Positions 26,335 to 35,569 of a DNA stretch of 64,000 bases are shown here, in pieces. Under the pieces are notes generated by a model. It was not told the origin of the DNA and did not search any database. It saw only the letters and a program-made list of their open reading frames with translations. The translations under genes were made by a program, and so were the position numbers. The first letter of the stretch is position 1; each line of letters starts with the position of its first letter. The DNA comes from Vreelandella halophila (GTDB lineage Bacteria; Pseudomonadota; Gammaproteobacteria; Pseudomonadales; Oleiphilaceae): assembly GCF_009856365.1 (NCBI RefSeq), contig NZ_WMEX01000004.1, positions 358,381-422,380 of the forward strand, given 5' to 3'.

Positions 26335-27063
26335 TCAGCGTTGCCCCGGTGCCGCCGGAATGCTCCCCTCCGCGCCAATAACCAGGGTGACACGGCGGTT
26401 ACGCGCCCGCCCGCGTTCAGTGTCATTACGGGCCACGGGGTGATTGTCGCCATAACCGAGCGCTGCCAGCCGCTCACCATCGATCCCGCTGTCCTCGAGC
26501 AGGCGCACCACGGCCCCCGCACGCGCTGCGGAGAGTTCCCAGTTGGAGGGGAACCGGCCGGTTCGGATCGGCAGGTTGTCGGTATGGCCCTCGACCACAA
26601 TGGCATTATCCTGCGATGCCAGCACACCGGCGATACGCACAATTGCGGTCTGCGCCTCGGGGCCGGGCAACACGCCGCCGCTGCGGAATACCAGATCCCC
26701 GGGCAGTGTCACTTCCATCCACTTCGCACCTTCACGGAAACGGATCTGGTCGCTTCCCACCAGCCCTTCCAGCGCACTGCCCAGCTCCTCTCGCAATCCC
26801 GGATCGGAGAACCCCTGGTCAGCGCTGCCCGATTCAACCGGGGCGGTAATCGGTTCACCGATGGGGATGGGGGTCATGGTCCGCGGCGCTCCCGTGAACA
26901 CGCCCTGGACGGCGTCAGAAAGCTTGCGGACCTGATCCTGCTCGGCGGTGGAAATGGCATAGAGAAAAACAAAGAACCCGAAAAGCACCGTGACGAAATC
27001 GGCATAGGACACCAGCCAGCGGTCGTTGCTTGGTCCTTCGCTGTCACTGCGGCGGCGTCTCAT
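26335..27063 (-). CDS. motD: Flagellar stator protein MotD (MotB family)
   Basis: 242 aa. I start at the ATG at 27063 (MRRRRSDSEG) with GGAG upstream. There is one membrane helix at about residues 16-38 (WLVSYADFVTVLFGFFVF) with the ion-channel Asp in YADF. The C-terminal OmpA-like peptidoglycan-binding domain contains VVEGHTDNLPIRTGRFPSNWELSAARA. It pairs with MotC (10-base gap). A second stator pair motAB would be elsewhere. Confidence 0.95.
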   Translation of the reverse strand: MRRRRSDSEGPSNDRWLVSYADFVTVLFGFFVFLYAISTAEQDQVRKLSDAVQGVFTGAPRTMTPIPIGEPITAPVESGSADQGFSDPGLREELGSALEGLVGSDQIRFREGAKWMEVTLPGDLVFRSGGVLPGPEAQTAIVRIAGVLASQDNAIVVEGHTDNLPIRTGRFPSNWELSAARAGAVVRLLEDSGIDGERLAALGYGDNHPVARNDTERGRARNRRVTLVIGAEGSIPAAPGQR

Positions 27064-27073
27064 GGTGGGCTCC

Positions 27074-27817
27074 TCAGCGGTGCATGAAACCCTGCAGCCG
27101 CAGTTCAATGGTGTTCGGGTTCTCTCCTTCCAGCACACTGAGAAGGCCGTCGATCATCATCTCCTGATAGCGGCTGCGGTAATGGACCAGACTCCGGAGC
27201 TTGCTGGCCACCGGGAAGCACAGCAGGTTCGCCAATGCGATGCCGTAGATGGTGGCCACAAAGGCGGTGGCGATACCCGTTCCCACCTGGGCCGGATCCT
27301 CGAGGTGCGTCATGACCTGGATCAGGCCCATGACCGCCCCGATGATGCCGATGGTGGGCGCATACCCCCCCATGGACTCAAACACCCGGGCGGCTTCCAG
27401 GTCGCCCTGCTCCCGGGATTCCAGGTCGGTTTCAAGCATGGAACGGATGGTTTCCGGCTCCAGACCGTCAACCAGCAGCTGCAATCCCTTGCGGGCAAAG
27501 GGCTCGGTTTCCTGCTCAGCCACCGACTCAAGGCCAAGAATGCCGTCTTTACGGGATTTCATGCTCCAGCCGACCACTTTCTCAACGCCGTCACCCATAC
27601 TGACGTCCGGGGGCGAGAAAACCCAGCGCAGCAGCACCGTGGCCCGGCGCAGCACGCCGCTTGGTGTCTGCAGGGTAATGGCCGCAAGGGTGCCGCCAAT
27701 GACAATCACCACGGCGGGCAGGTTGATCAGCGAACCCAGGGTGCCACCCTCGAGGACGGTCCCCCCGAGCAGCGCGGCAAATGCCAGTATGACCCCAAGC
27801 AGGCTGAGCGGATCCAT
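27074..27817 (-). CDS. motC: Flagellar stator protein MotC (MotA family)
   Basis: 247 aa with four membrane helices: two near the N-terminus (LLGVILAFAALLGGTVL, LINLPAVVIVIGGTLAA) and two after the cytoplasmic loop (APTIGIIGAVMGLIQVM, TGIATAFVATIYGIALANL). The loop carries the charged segment that contacts FliG. Its ATG shares one base with the cheB stop (TGATG), implying coupled translation. Confidence 0.96.
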   Translation of the reverse strand: MDPLSLLGVILAFAALLGGTVLEGGTLGSLINLPAVVIVIGGTLAAITLQTPSGVLRRATVLLRWVFSPPDVSMGDGVEKVVGWSMKSRKDGILGLESVAEQETEPFARKGLQLLVDGLEPETIRSMLETDLESREQGDLEAARVFESMGGYAPTIGIIGAVMGLIQVMTHLEDPAQVGTGIATAFVATIYGIALANLLCFPVASKLRSLVHYRSRYQEMMIDGLLSVLEGENPNTIELRLQGFMHR

Positions 27818-28995
27818 CAGGTGACGCCCTCGATCAGCCGGGCCGCAATCCGGTCCAGCGGCAGCACTTCATCGGTCAGCCCCGCCTTGGCCACGGCCAT
27901 GGGCATCCCGTAGATCACCGAGGTTTTCTCATCCTGGGACCACACCACGGAGCCGGACTGCTTCATCAGACGGCAGCCCTCCTTACCGTCCGCGCCCATG
28001 CCCGTCAGGATCAATGCCAGCGTCTTCCCGGGATAGCCACGCGCGATGGAACCAAAAGTGACATCCACGCATGGCCGGTAGTTGAGGCGGCCATCGTCCG
28101 GTATCACCCGGATGCGGCCGGTTCCCCCCTTCTTCTCAACCAGCATCTGCTGTCCGCCCGGCGCCAGCAGTGCGACGCCGGGTTCAAGGGGATCACCATC
28201 CTGAGCCTGTCGCACCTTGATGCGGCAGAGCTTGTCCAGCCGGTCCGCGAAAGCCAGCGTGAAACTGGCCGGCATGTGCTGGACCAGGATGATGGGGGCC
28301 GGAAAGCTGGCGGGCAGCTCCGCCAGCACTTTCTGCAGGGCGATGGGCCCTCCCGTGGAGGTGCCGATGGCCACAACGTCGTAATGACGCGCCGCCGTCC
28401 GGCGCTGGCTGCCACTACTGCTTTCGGCGGGTTCAGACGCCACGGTGGCTGACTGACGGGAATCGGACCGCTGCCGGCGTTCCGGCGTCGCTGGTCGACG
28501 GGGAGCCTGCTCACGGGCGGCGGGGGAAGCAGTATCACTGCTTCCGCTCGCCGGCGCCGATCCTGCACCGGCGCCGGTGCCTCCACCACGGCCGGGATGA
28601 CTCCGCGCCACTTCAAGCAGGCGCTTGCGCAGGATCTCCTGGAGCCGGCTCGAGGAGCGGGCGATCTCCTCGAAGTTCTTGGGCAGGAAATCCACCGCCC
28701 CCGCCTCAAGGGCATCCAGAGTCACGCGCGCGCCCTCGTAGGTCAGCGAGGAGAACATCAGGACCGGGGTGGGACGGCTTTCCATGATCTTCCGGACTGC
28801 GGTAATGCCGTCCATGACCGGCATCTCGTAGTCCATGGTGATCACATCCGGGCGGTGTTTCTCAACCAGGCTCAGGGCCTCCTGCCCGTTGGTGGCGGTA
28901 GCCACGACCTGAAGCTCTCCGGTGGCGGAGAGAATCTCGCTCAGGCGTTTTCGGAAAAACCCGGAATCATCAACAACAAGGACGGAAACCGTCAT
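27817..28995 (-). CDS. cheB: Chemotaxis methylesterase/response regulator CheB
   Basis: 392 aa. The ATG at 28995 (MTVSVLVVDDSG) has GGAG upstream; the further start at 29007 would be a TTG. Residues 1-120 are the receiver, with Asp55 (VITMDYEMPVMDG). A long disordered linker rich in Ser, Ala, Gly and Arg (about residues 140-200) is longer than in E. coli. The C-terminal methylesterase has IGTSTGG (Ser), QHMP (His) and TGMGADG (Asp). CheR is not in the window. Confidence 0.96.
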   Translation of the reverse strand: MTVSVLVVDDSGFFRKRLSEILSATGELQVVATATNGQEALSLVEKHRPDVITMDYEMPVMDGITAVRKIMESRPTPVLMFSSLTYEGARVTLDALEAGAVDFLPKNFEEIARSSSRLQEILRKRLLEVARSHPGRGGGTGAGAGSAPASGSSDTASPAAREQAPRRPATPERRQRSDSRQSATVASEPAESSSGSQRRTAARHYDVVAIGTSTGGPIALQKVLAELPASFPAPIILVQHMPASFTLAFADRLDKLCRIKVRQAQDGDPLEPGVALLAPGGQQMLVEKKGGTGRIRVIPDDGRLNYRPCVDVTFGSIARGYPGKTLALILTGMGADGKEGCRLMKQSGSVVWSQDEKTSVIYGMPMAVAKAGLTDEVLPLDRIAARLIEGVT

Positions 28996-29057
28996 CCAAG
29001 ACTCCAATCACTGGGTCCGGCCCGCGGTGCTGCTGCGCCGGTGAGGCGGACCGGTTG

Positions 29058-31313
29058 TCAGGCGTAATGCTGCAGGAGGCTGGGCACGTCAAGAATCAGC
29101 GCTATAGTGCCGTCCCCGGTGATGGTGGCCCCGGCCATACCCGCCGTTCCCTGGAGCATCTTGCCCAGCGGCTTGATGACCACTTCCTCCTGACCGATGA
29201 GCTGATCCACCACAAAGCCCACGCGCTTGGTACCGACCGCAACCACCACCACATGGGCATCGGTATCGTCGGTCTCCACGGAGGCACCCTCGACCAGCCA
29301 TTTCTTGATGTAGAACAGCGGGTACACGTGATCCCTGACCACGATGCACTCACGCCCGTCCACGATGTTCTTCTTGCTCAGGTCCAGATGGAAGATCTCC
29401 ACCACGTTCACAAGGGGCAGCGCGAACGGCTGATCCTCGAGTTTCACCATCAGCGTCGGCATGATCGCCAGGGTCAGGGGCACCTTGATCACGATGCGCG
29501 AGCCCCGGCCCAGCTCCGAGTCGATATCAATGGAACCGTTGAGCTGGTTGATCTTGGTCTTGACCACATCCATGCCCACCCCACGCCCGGAGACGTCTGA
29601 AATCTCGGCCTTGGTGGAAAAACCCGGGGCGAAGATCAGCTGGTAGCATTCGTTCTCCGTCAGGCGGTCAGCCGCTTCCTGCTCGTACACGCCCTTCTCG
29701 ACCGCCTTGCGGCGCAGCGCCTCGGGGTCCATGCCACCGCCATCATCCTCGATCACCAGCTGGATGTGATCGCCCTCCTGCTCCGCGGACAGCGCCACTC
29801 GGCCGACGCGCGGCTTGCCGTTGCGCTCGCGCTCATCCGGCATCTCGACGCCATGGTCCACGGCGTTGCGGACCAGGTGCACCAGCGGGTCGGAAAGGGC
29901 TTCGACAAGGTTCTTGTCGAGATCAGTGTCCTCACCGCTCATGCTGAGGTTCACTTCCTTCTCGAGGCTGCGCGCCAGGTCCCGGACAACCCGGGGGAAG
30001 CGCCCGAACACTTTCTTGATCGGCTGCATCCGGGTCTGCATCACGGAAGACTGCAGGTCCCCGGTAACCACATCCAGATTGGACACCGTCTTCTGAACGC
30101 GCCCGTCTTCCAGTTCATCACTGAGGCGTTTGAGCCGGTTACGGATGAGCACCAGCTCACCCACCATGTTCATGATGTCATCGAGACGACGGGTATCCAC
30201 CCTGACAGTGGACTCCGCGGCAGCAGCAGCCTGGTCCTTGCCACCGCCCCCACCACCGGAAGCGGGCTTCTGGTCTCCGCCTTTCTGCCCTCCGCCGGCG
30301 CCTCCGCCCGCGGACCGGGCCGGTTCGTCCGGCGGAGCCGTCGCACCAGCGCTTCCGGCACTGGCCGCCTGGCCTTTATCGGGTGAAGGGGCGGCACTCT
30401 CCTTCTCAGGAGCCGCCGAGGCGGGCGCTTCGGGTTCACTCCCAGAGGCGCCACCCTGGCCGGCGGTCTCCGCCGCATCCGGCTTGAACTGGCCGGGACC
30501 GTGCAGCTCATCCAGCAGGGATTCGAACTCATCCTCACTGATTTCATCGTCACTGCCGCTGGACTGGGTCTCGTCTACGGCCTCTGAGTTCCCGCCGCCA
30601 TCAGCACCGCTACCCCCGGTGCTGATGGCATCCGGATCCGCCGGCGCACCGGCGTGCTTCCCCTCACCGTGAAGCTGATCCAGCAGGGCCTCGAATTCAT
30701 CCTCGCTGATCTCGTCATCATCGTCCGATGAGCCCGCACCCCCCGAGCCGGTGGACTCACCCGCAGGCGCACCGCCAGAAGCCTCCTGGTCCCCGGGGTT
30801 GATGGCATCAAGCAGTTGCTCGAACTCATCGTCGGTGATATCCCCTTCCTGGCCCTCGGCCTGTTGTCCTGCCTGCTGCCCCCCGGCCGGCTGGGCGGAT
30901 CCGGCGCCACCGGTATCCTCGCTTTCCGGTTTCGCCAGCCGCGCCAGCTGTTCAAGAAGCTGTGGGTCGGCGGGTGTGGGCGCCTCGCGGCTGCGGACCT
31001 CGTCAAACTGGGTATTGACCACGTCCAGCGCCTTGAGCACCACATCCATCAGGTTCGAATCGACGGTGCGTCCGCCGTTACGCAGCGTGTCAAAGACATT
31101 CTCAGCCTTGTGACAGCAGTCCACCAGGGCATCCAGCTGCATGAAACCCGCACCGCCCTTGACGGTGTGGAACCCCCGGAAAATGGCATTGAGCAGATCC
31201 ATATCATCGGGGTTGTTCTCAAGCTGAACCAGCTGTTCAGAGAGCTGTTCCAGTATCTCACCGGACTCAACCAGGAAGTCCTGGAGGATCTCTTCGTCCG
31301 CATCCAACGCCAT
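29058..31313 (-). CDS. cheA: Chemotaxis histidine kinase CheA
   Basis: 751 aa. The P1/Hpt domain (1-105) has phosphoacceptor His49 (FHTVKGGAGF). Residues 130-370 are a long linker with three copies of an acidic DEFExLLDxL motif and Gly/Ala/Pro-rich spacers; I do not recognise a P2 CheY-binding domain there. The dimerisation domain starts near 372 (VRVDTRRLDDIMNMVGELV). The ATPase has HLVRNAVDHGVE (N box), DDGGGM (G1) and GRGVGMD (G2). A CheW-like P5 domain ends the protein (LPLVNVVEIFHL). It lies 11 bases after cheZ. Confidence 0.96.
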   Translation of the reverse strand: MALDADEEILQDFLVESGEILEQLSEQLVQLENNPDDMDLLNAIFRGFHTVKGGAGFMQLDALVDCCHKAENVFDTLRNGGRTVDSNLMDVVLKALDVVNTQFDEVRSREAPTPADPQLLEQLARLAKPESEDTGGAGSAQPAGGQQAGQQAEGQEGDITDDEFEQLLDAINPGDQEASGGAPAGESTGSGGAGSSDDDDEISEDEFEALLDQLHGEGKHAGAPADPDAISTGGSGADGGGNSEAVDETQSSGSDDEISEDEFESLLDELHGPGQFKPDAAETAGQGGASGSEPEAPASAAPEKESAAPSPDKGQAASAGSAGATAPPDEPARSAGGGAGGGQKGGDQKPASGGGGGGKDQAAAAAESTVRVDTRRLDDIMNMVGELVLIRNRLKRLSDELEDGRVQKTVSNLDVVTGDLQSSVMQTRMQPIKKVFGRFPRVVRDLARSLEKEVNLSMSGEDTDLDKNLVEALSDPLVHLVRNAVDHGVEMPDERERNGKPRVGRVALSAEQEGDHIQLVIEDDGGGMDPEALRRKAVEKGVYEQEAADRLTENECYQLIFAPGFSTKAEISDVSGRGVGMDVVKTKINQLNGSIDIDSELGRGSRIVIKVPLTLAIMPTLMVKLEDQPFALPLVNVVEIFHLDLSKKNIVDGRECIVVRDHVYPLFYIKKWLVEGASVETDDTDAHVVVVAVGTKRVGFVVDQLIGQEEVVIKPLGKMLQGTAGMAGATITGDGTIALILDVPSLLQHYA
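30498..30842 (-). repeat. Three-fold acidic motif repeat in the CheA linker
   Basis: Three copies at CheA residues about 158-172 (DITDDEFEQLLDAIN), 200-216 (DEISEDEFEALLDQLHG) and 256-272 (DEISEDEFESLLDELHG), spaced by Gly/Ala/Ser-rich linkers. The last two are nearly identical in protein and similar in DNA. Confidence 0.9.
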
Positions 31314-31324
31314 GCAACGTCTCC

Positions 31325-32110
31325 TTAAAAGCCGAGACTGGACAGCAGGTCGTCAACCTCGTCCTGTCCGGAAACCACATCCTGCTGCGAGTCGTCGATC
31401 TGGGGACCCTCGCCTTTGCTGCTCACGCCGTCTTCCTGACTGCCCTCCTCCTGATCGTGGACCACACCGGTAATGCGGTCCACATCACTGGCCATGACCA
31501 TCAGCTTCACCAGATGATCCTCCACTTCCTTCACCAGCGAGGTCACCCGCTGGATCACCTGGCCGGTGAGGTCCTGGAAATCCTGCGCCAGAAGAATCTC
31601 GGAAAGATTGCCATGCAGACGATCCGAGTCCGAGACAATGCGATCCAGAAAGGCATCGATCCGCTGGTAGAGTTCCCGGAACTCGGACGGCTTCATCTCG
31701 CGGCGACGCAGCCTTCCCCAGTCCTCGCGGATGGCATTGGCCTCCTCGCGCAGGTTGGAAGCTACCGGCATGGTGTCCTCGACCAGGTCCATGGTCCGGT
31801 TGGCCGAGCGGCTGGTCAGCTGAACCACGTAATCCAGGCGGTCCGACGCATCCGCCATTTTGGAGAGTTCTTCCTGCTGCTCACGGTTCTCGGCCTTGAT
31901 CTCGAAATTGCGCAGGGCTTCATGGAGGCTGCGTGTCAGGCGCCCAACCTCACGGTAGAGGCTGCGGTCGCGCACCTCACCCAGCTCAGCGATGCGCTGC
32001 ATGGCATCGCTGATATTGCCCTGATCGAGGGCTTCCTTGAGGCCAGCGGCGTGCGCTTTGAGTTCCTCAGCCACTTCCTCGGTAATGTCTTCCCGGTTGA
32101 GCTCACTCAT
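31325..32110 (-). CDS. cheZ: CheY phosphatase CheZ
   Basis: 261 aa. I start at the ATG at 32110 (MSELNREDITEEV). It is a long helical protein with the catalytic segment ILLAQDFQDLTGQVIQR, containing the active-site Asp and Gln. A flexible acidic linker leads to the C-terminal CheY-binding peptide DEVDDLLSSLGF. It lies 16 bases after cheY. Confidence 0.96.
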   Translation of the reverse strand: MSELNREDITEEVAEELKAHAAGLKEALDQGNISDAMQRIAELGEVRDRSLYREVGRLTRSLHEALRNFEIKAENREQQEELSKMADASDRLDYVVQLTSRSANRTMDLVEDTMPVASNLREEANAIREDWGRLRRREMKPSEFRELYQRIDAFLDRIVSDSDRLHGNLSEILLAQDFQDLTGQVIQRVTSLVKEVEDHLVKLMVMASDVDRITGVVHDQEEGSQEDGVSSKGEGPQIDDSQQDVVSGQDEVDDLLSSLGF

Positions 32111-32126
32111 GCCATCTGCACCTGGT

Positions 32127-32510
32127 TCACTCGACGCGTTCAAATATCTTCTCGATCTTGTCCTTGAGCACCGCGGCCGTGAACGGCTTGACCACATAGC
32201 CGTTCACCCCCGCCTGGGCGGCGGCCACGATCTGGTCCCGCTTCGCCTCAGCGGTCACCATCAGAATCGGCAGATGCTTGAGGTTCTCATCCGCCCGGAC
32301 CGCCTGAAGCAGTTCCATACCGCTCATACCCGGCATGTTCCAATCAGTCACCAGGAAGTCGAATTTGCCGTTGCGCAGCATCGGCAGCGCGGTATTACCG
32401 TCATCCGCCTCCTCGATGTTGTTGAAGCCGAGGTCGCGCAGCAGGTTCCTCACGATCCGTCTCATCGTGGAGAAATCATCCACAACAAGAATCTTCATGT
32501 TCTTGTCCAA
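32127..32510 (-). CDS. cheY: Chemotaxis response regulator CheY
   Basis: 127 aa single-receiver protein that binds FliM when phosphorylated. Phosphoacceptor Asp56 is in [13 protein letters not shown], with acidic residues in ILVVDDFS and Lys in YVVKPF. I choose the TTG at 32510 because GGAGG sits five bases upstream; the ATG at 32498 (MKILVVDD) has no such site. The protein would then begin [12 protein letters not shown]. The longer frame starting at 32522 has no support. Confidence 0.95.
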   Translation of the reverse strand: MDKNMKILVVDDFSTMRRIVRNLLRDLGFNNIEEADDGNTALPMLRNGKFDFLVTDWNMPGMSGMELLQAVRADENLKHLPILMVTAEAKRDQIVAAAQAGVNGYVVKPFTAAVLKDKIEKIFERVE

Positions 32511-32520
32511 AACAGCCTCC
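32508..32520 (-). promoter_or_regulatory. Ribosome binding site and TTG start of cheY
   Basis: On the - strand GGAGG (32520-32516) is followed by five bases and TTG (32510-32508). This decides the start against the internal ATG at 32498. Confidence 0.65.
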
Positions 32521-32609
32521 AAACACTCCGGTTGTTGTCACGTCTGCCTGGGCGGCCCGTGCACCAACACTCACTTTCACAGTCTAGACGTTTGTCGAGA
32601 TCTAACCAG

Positions 32610-33341
32610 TCAGCCCCCGGTACGTTCGAGCATGCGGGCCCGCAGCCGCGCCGCAGCCTGACCGTGGATCTGGCTTACCCGTGACTCGCTGACCTCCAGC
32701 ACGGCACCGATTTCCTTCAGGTTGAGCTCATCCTGATAGTAGAGCGACAGTACCAGCCGCTCCCGTTCCGGCAATTGATCAATCTCACCGGCCAGCGCAC
32801 GTCGGAAATCCGCATCCTGAAGCTCGCCCTCGGGTCCTTCCTGCGGGGCCTGATCATTGATGTGTTCGTTTTTCTCCGTCAGCTCATCCAGGCTGAACAG
32901 GCGGCCGGTGGTCGCATCACTGGCACGGCTGTGGTAGTCATCCAGAGACACGCCCAGCTCATCGGCGATCTCAGCGTCCTTTGCATCACGTCCTTCCCGG
33001 CCCTCAACCGTCTGGATGGCCTCGGAAATACGGCGGGCATTGCGGTGGACTGAGCGGGGCACCCAGTCCCCACGTCGGATCTCATCCACAATGGCGCCGC
33101 GGATCCGGATGCCCGCATAGGTCTCGAAGGTCGCACCCTGGCCGGACTCATACCGGCGTGCCGCCTCCAGAAGCCCGATCATGCCGGCCTGCATCAGATC
33201 CTCAAGCTGGATATGGTCCGGCAGGCGCGCCATCAGGTGCAACGCGATCTTCTTGACCAGCGGCATGTGGGTCTCGACAAGCTCATCCACATCCGCCCGG
33301 CGCGTCTGTGTATAGAGATCCAGCGGCCCGGACTGCGTCAT
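32610..33341 (-). CDS. fliA: Flagellar sigma factor FliA (sigma-28)
   Basis: 243 aa RNA polymerase sigma factor for late flagellar and chemotaxis genes. Region 2 has LVKKIALHLMARLPDHIQLEDLMQAGMIGLLEAARRY, region 3 follows, and region 4 ends with EIGAVLEVSESRVSQIHGQA (helix-turn-helix). It is the last gene of flhA-flhF-fleN-fliA; a 99-base gap separates it from cheY, where I could not find a clear FliA-type promoter. Confidence 0.97.
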   Translation of the reverse strand: MTQSGPLDLYTQTRRADVDELVETHMPLVKKIALHLMARLPDHIQLEDLMQAGMIGLLEAARRYESGQGATFETYAGIRIRGAIVDEIRRGDWVPRSVHRNARRISEAIQTVEGREGRDAKDAEIADELGVSLDDYHSRASDATTGRLFSLDELTEKNEHINDQAPQEGPEGELQDADFRRALAGEIDQLPERERLVLSLYYQDELNLKEIGAVLEVSESRVSQIHGQAAARLRARMLERTGG

Positions 33342-33387
33342 GGTTTGGCCACTCCCGTAAGCCCCTGCTCAAGGATGGAACGCCCTG

Positions 33388-34194
33388 TCAGTCCTGCACA
33401 AGCCGTTCAACAAAAAATTCAAGATGCCCCCTTGGCGATGATGGCAGCGGCCACTGGTCCACCTTCTTCGCCAGATCCCGGAATGCCTGGGATGCCTTGG
33501 CATTCGGGTACAGCTCCATGACCGTCTTCTGCCGGCGAACGGCCTTCTTCACCTGTTCATCCAGGGGAATGCTGCCCACATACTGCAGGGCAACGTCCAG
33601 AAACCGCTCAGTGACCCGGTAGAGCTTGTCGTAAAGAGCCTTGCCATCCTGCTCCGTGCGCACCATGTTCGCCAGTACCCGGAACCTGTGGGTGCCATAG
33701 TCCCGATTCATCAGCTTGATCAGGGCATAGGTATCGGTGATGGAAGTGGGCTCATCATTCACCACCAGCATCAGTTCCTGGGAAGCCCTCAGAAAACTGA
33801 CCACGGACTCCGAGATCCCAGCCGCCGTGTCTACTATGAGTACGTCGATGTCATCGCCGAGTTCACTGAAGGCGGAAATGAGACCGGCATGCTCCATATG
33901 GCTGAGATTGGTCATGCGCTGGGTGCCGGAGGAGGCGGGCACGATGCGGATACCCCCGGGGCCGTCCACTAGGATGTCCGTAAGGCTGCATTCCCCGGCG
34001 AGCACATCGGAAATATTGTAGGTGGCACTGATCCCCAGCAGCACATCGATGTTCGCCAGCCCGAGGTCGGCATCAAGAACCACAACGCGCTGGCCCATCT
34101 CACTGAGGGCTATACCCAGGTTGACCGAGACGTTGCTCTTGCCGACACCGCCCTTGCCCCCGGTGACCGCGATCACCTGTACCGGTTTACTCAT
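33388..34194 (-). CDS. fleN: Flagellar number regulator FleN/FlhG (MinD-like ATPase)
   Basis: 268 aa. Deviant Walker A GGKGGVGKSN is at residues 12-21, VVLDADLGLANIDVLLG is typical of FlhG, and IDVLIVDTAAGISESVVSF is Walker B. It antagonises FleQ and limits flagellar number with FlhF. Unlike some FlhG proteins it lacks a long N-terminal extension with a DQAxxLR motif. Confidence 0.95.
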   Translation of the reverse strand: MSKPVQVIAVTGGKGGVGKSNVSVNLGIALSEMGQRVVVLDADLGLANIDVLLGISATYNISDVLAGECSLTDILVDGPGGIRIVPASSGTQRMTNLSHMEHAGLISAFSELGDDIDVLIVDTAAGISESVVSFLRASQELMLVVNDEPTSITDTYALIKLMNRDYGTHRFRVLANMVRTEQDGKALYDKLYRVTERFLDVALQYVGSIPLDEQVKKAVRRQKTVMELYPNAKASQAFRDLAKKVDQWPLPSSPRGHLEFFVERLVQD

Positions 34195-34253
34195 GCGGAA
34201 TGGGCTCTCCCGTCCTGTTGCTGTTGCATTGTGAGGAGACGCCCGATCCCATG

Positions 34254-35543
34254 TCAGGCGCCCTCGGCCATGGCGCTTTCACCGCGATTGAGTGCCTGGT
34301 GACGGCGCACCGCCTGCTTGACCAGATCCCCGGCGCCCGCGCGGTGCAGGTCGTCGGGAATCTTCTGACCGTTGGTGTAGAACGCGACCGGCAACCGGCT
34401 CTGCGCCGCAAAGCCCACCACCTCGCCAAGCGTCAGGGCTTCGTCCGTCTTGGTCAGGATGCAGCCCGCCAACCCAACGGCATTATAGCAATGCCACGTG
34501 GATTGCATAATGCGCGGCTGGCTTGTCGCCGAAATCAGCAGATAGGGCCGCACCGGATGGCGGCTGCTGACCAGCTCCTCGATCTGCTCCTGCCAGCCAC
34601 GATCCGCTGCCGTGAGGCCAGCCGTATCAATCAGGATCAGCTTGCGGTCCGACAGATCATCCAGAATGGCATCCAGGCTGTTGGCCTCGTCCACCACCCG
34701 CACCGGCACATTCAGAATGCGCCCGAACACGAACAGCTGCTCATGGGCGGCCACACGATAGCGGTCCGTGGTCACTAACGCCAGCTTTTCCGCACCGTGA
34801 CGCAGCACGAACTGCGCCGCCATCTTGCCGATGGTGGTTGTCTTTCCGGAGCCGGTGGGGCCAAGCAGGGCGTAGATGCCGCCACGTTCCAGTGGATTCT
34901 CACGCACGGTTTCCACTCGGGCCGCCAGAGCCTTGAGCGCGCTCTTCCACCCGGCGTCGAGCCGCCCCTGGCCATGTTCAGCAGCCAGCTCACGGCCCTG
35001 ATCGCGCGGCAGCCCAAGATCCTGAAGCCGGTCCGACAGACGCTGCTCGACCACGCCCTGGGTCTTTTCACCGGGCGTGGCGGTGCCCTGCTGGCCGTTC
35101 ATCTGCTGAAGCATATCCCTCAGGGAATGGATCTCGGCCCGCATGGAGCTCAACGCATCGCCCTCCCCGCCGGGAGATGGGGTGTTTTCCGTCTCCCTCC
35201 CAGACTCGGAACTGCCAACGGCCGCTGGCCCCACCGGCTCCTGGCCGTGGTGCGAGCGCTGCTGCACCTCGCTGATGTGGGCACGGGATTTCGCCATGGC
35301 CTCCTCCAGATTACGGTGCTTCTCCGCCTGAAGCTCGGCCAGACGCGCGGCGTTGGCCTTGTCCTCGTCCGCCACGCCGAGCTGGCTTCGGACCTCACCC
35401 TCGTCGTAATCCAGTGCCGTCACGATTTCGACGCCGTCTTCCACCCGCTTGCTAGAGAGGATCACCGCATCATCACCCATTTCACTGCGGACCATCCGCA
35501 ACGCCTCGGGCATGGTGGGAGCAAAAAAGCGTTTGACTTGCAT
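34254..35543 (-). CDS. flhF: Polar flagellum placement GTPase FlhF
   Basis: 429 aa SRP-type GTPase. It has N-terminal MQVKRFFAPTMPEALRMVRSEMG, a variable linker (about 80-150), then an NG domain with G1 GPTGSGKTTT near residue 227, G3 DTAGL and G4 TKTD. It recruits the export apparatus to the pole and works with FleN. It starts 26 bases after flhA. Confidence 0.96.
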   Translation of the reverse strand: MQVKRFFAPTMPEALRMVRSEMGDDAVILSSKRVEDGVEIVTALDYDEGEVRSQLGVADEDKANAARLAELQAEKHRNLEEAMAKSRAHISEVQQRSHHGQEPVGPAAVGSSESGRETENTPSPGGEGDALSSMRAEIHSLRDMLQQMNGQQGTATPGEKTQGVVEQRLSDRLQDLGLPRDQGRELAAEHGQGRLDAGWKSALKALAARVETVRENPLERGGIYALLGPTGSGKTTTIGKMAAQFVLRHGAEKLALVTTDRYRVAAHEQLFVFGRILNVPVRVVDEANSLDAILDDLSDRKLILIDTAGLTAADRGWQEQIEELVSSRHPVRPYLLISATSQPRIMQSTWHCYNAVGLAGCILTKTDEALTLGEVVGFAAQSRLPVAFYTNGQKIPDDLHRAGAGDLVKQAVRRHQALNRGESAMAEGA

Positions 35544-35569
35544 GGCAGGGAACCTCCGCCGCCGTCAGT

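Noticed and set aside
32511..32609. A FliA (sigma-28) or sigma-54 promoter before cheY
   Set aside because: Only weak matches (a GAAAGT and a GCCG with wrong spacing; TGGTGC for the -24). Not enough to call.
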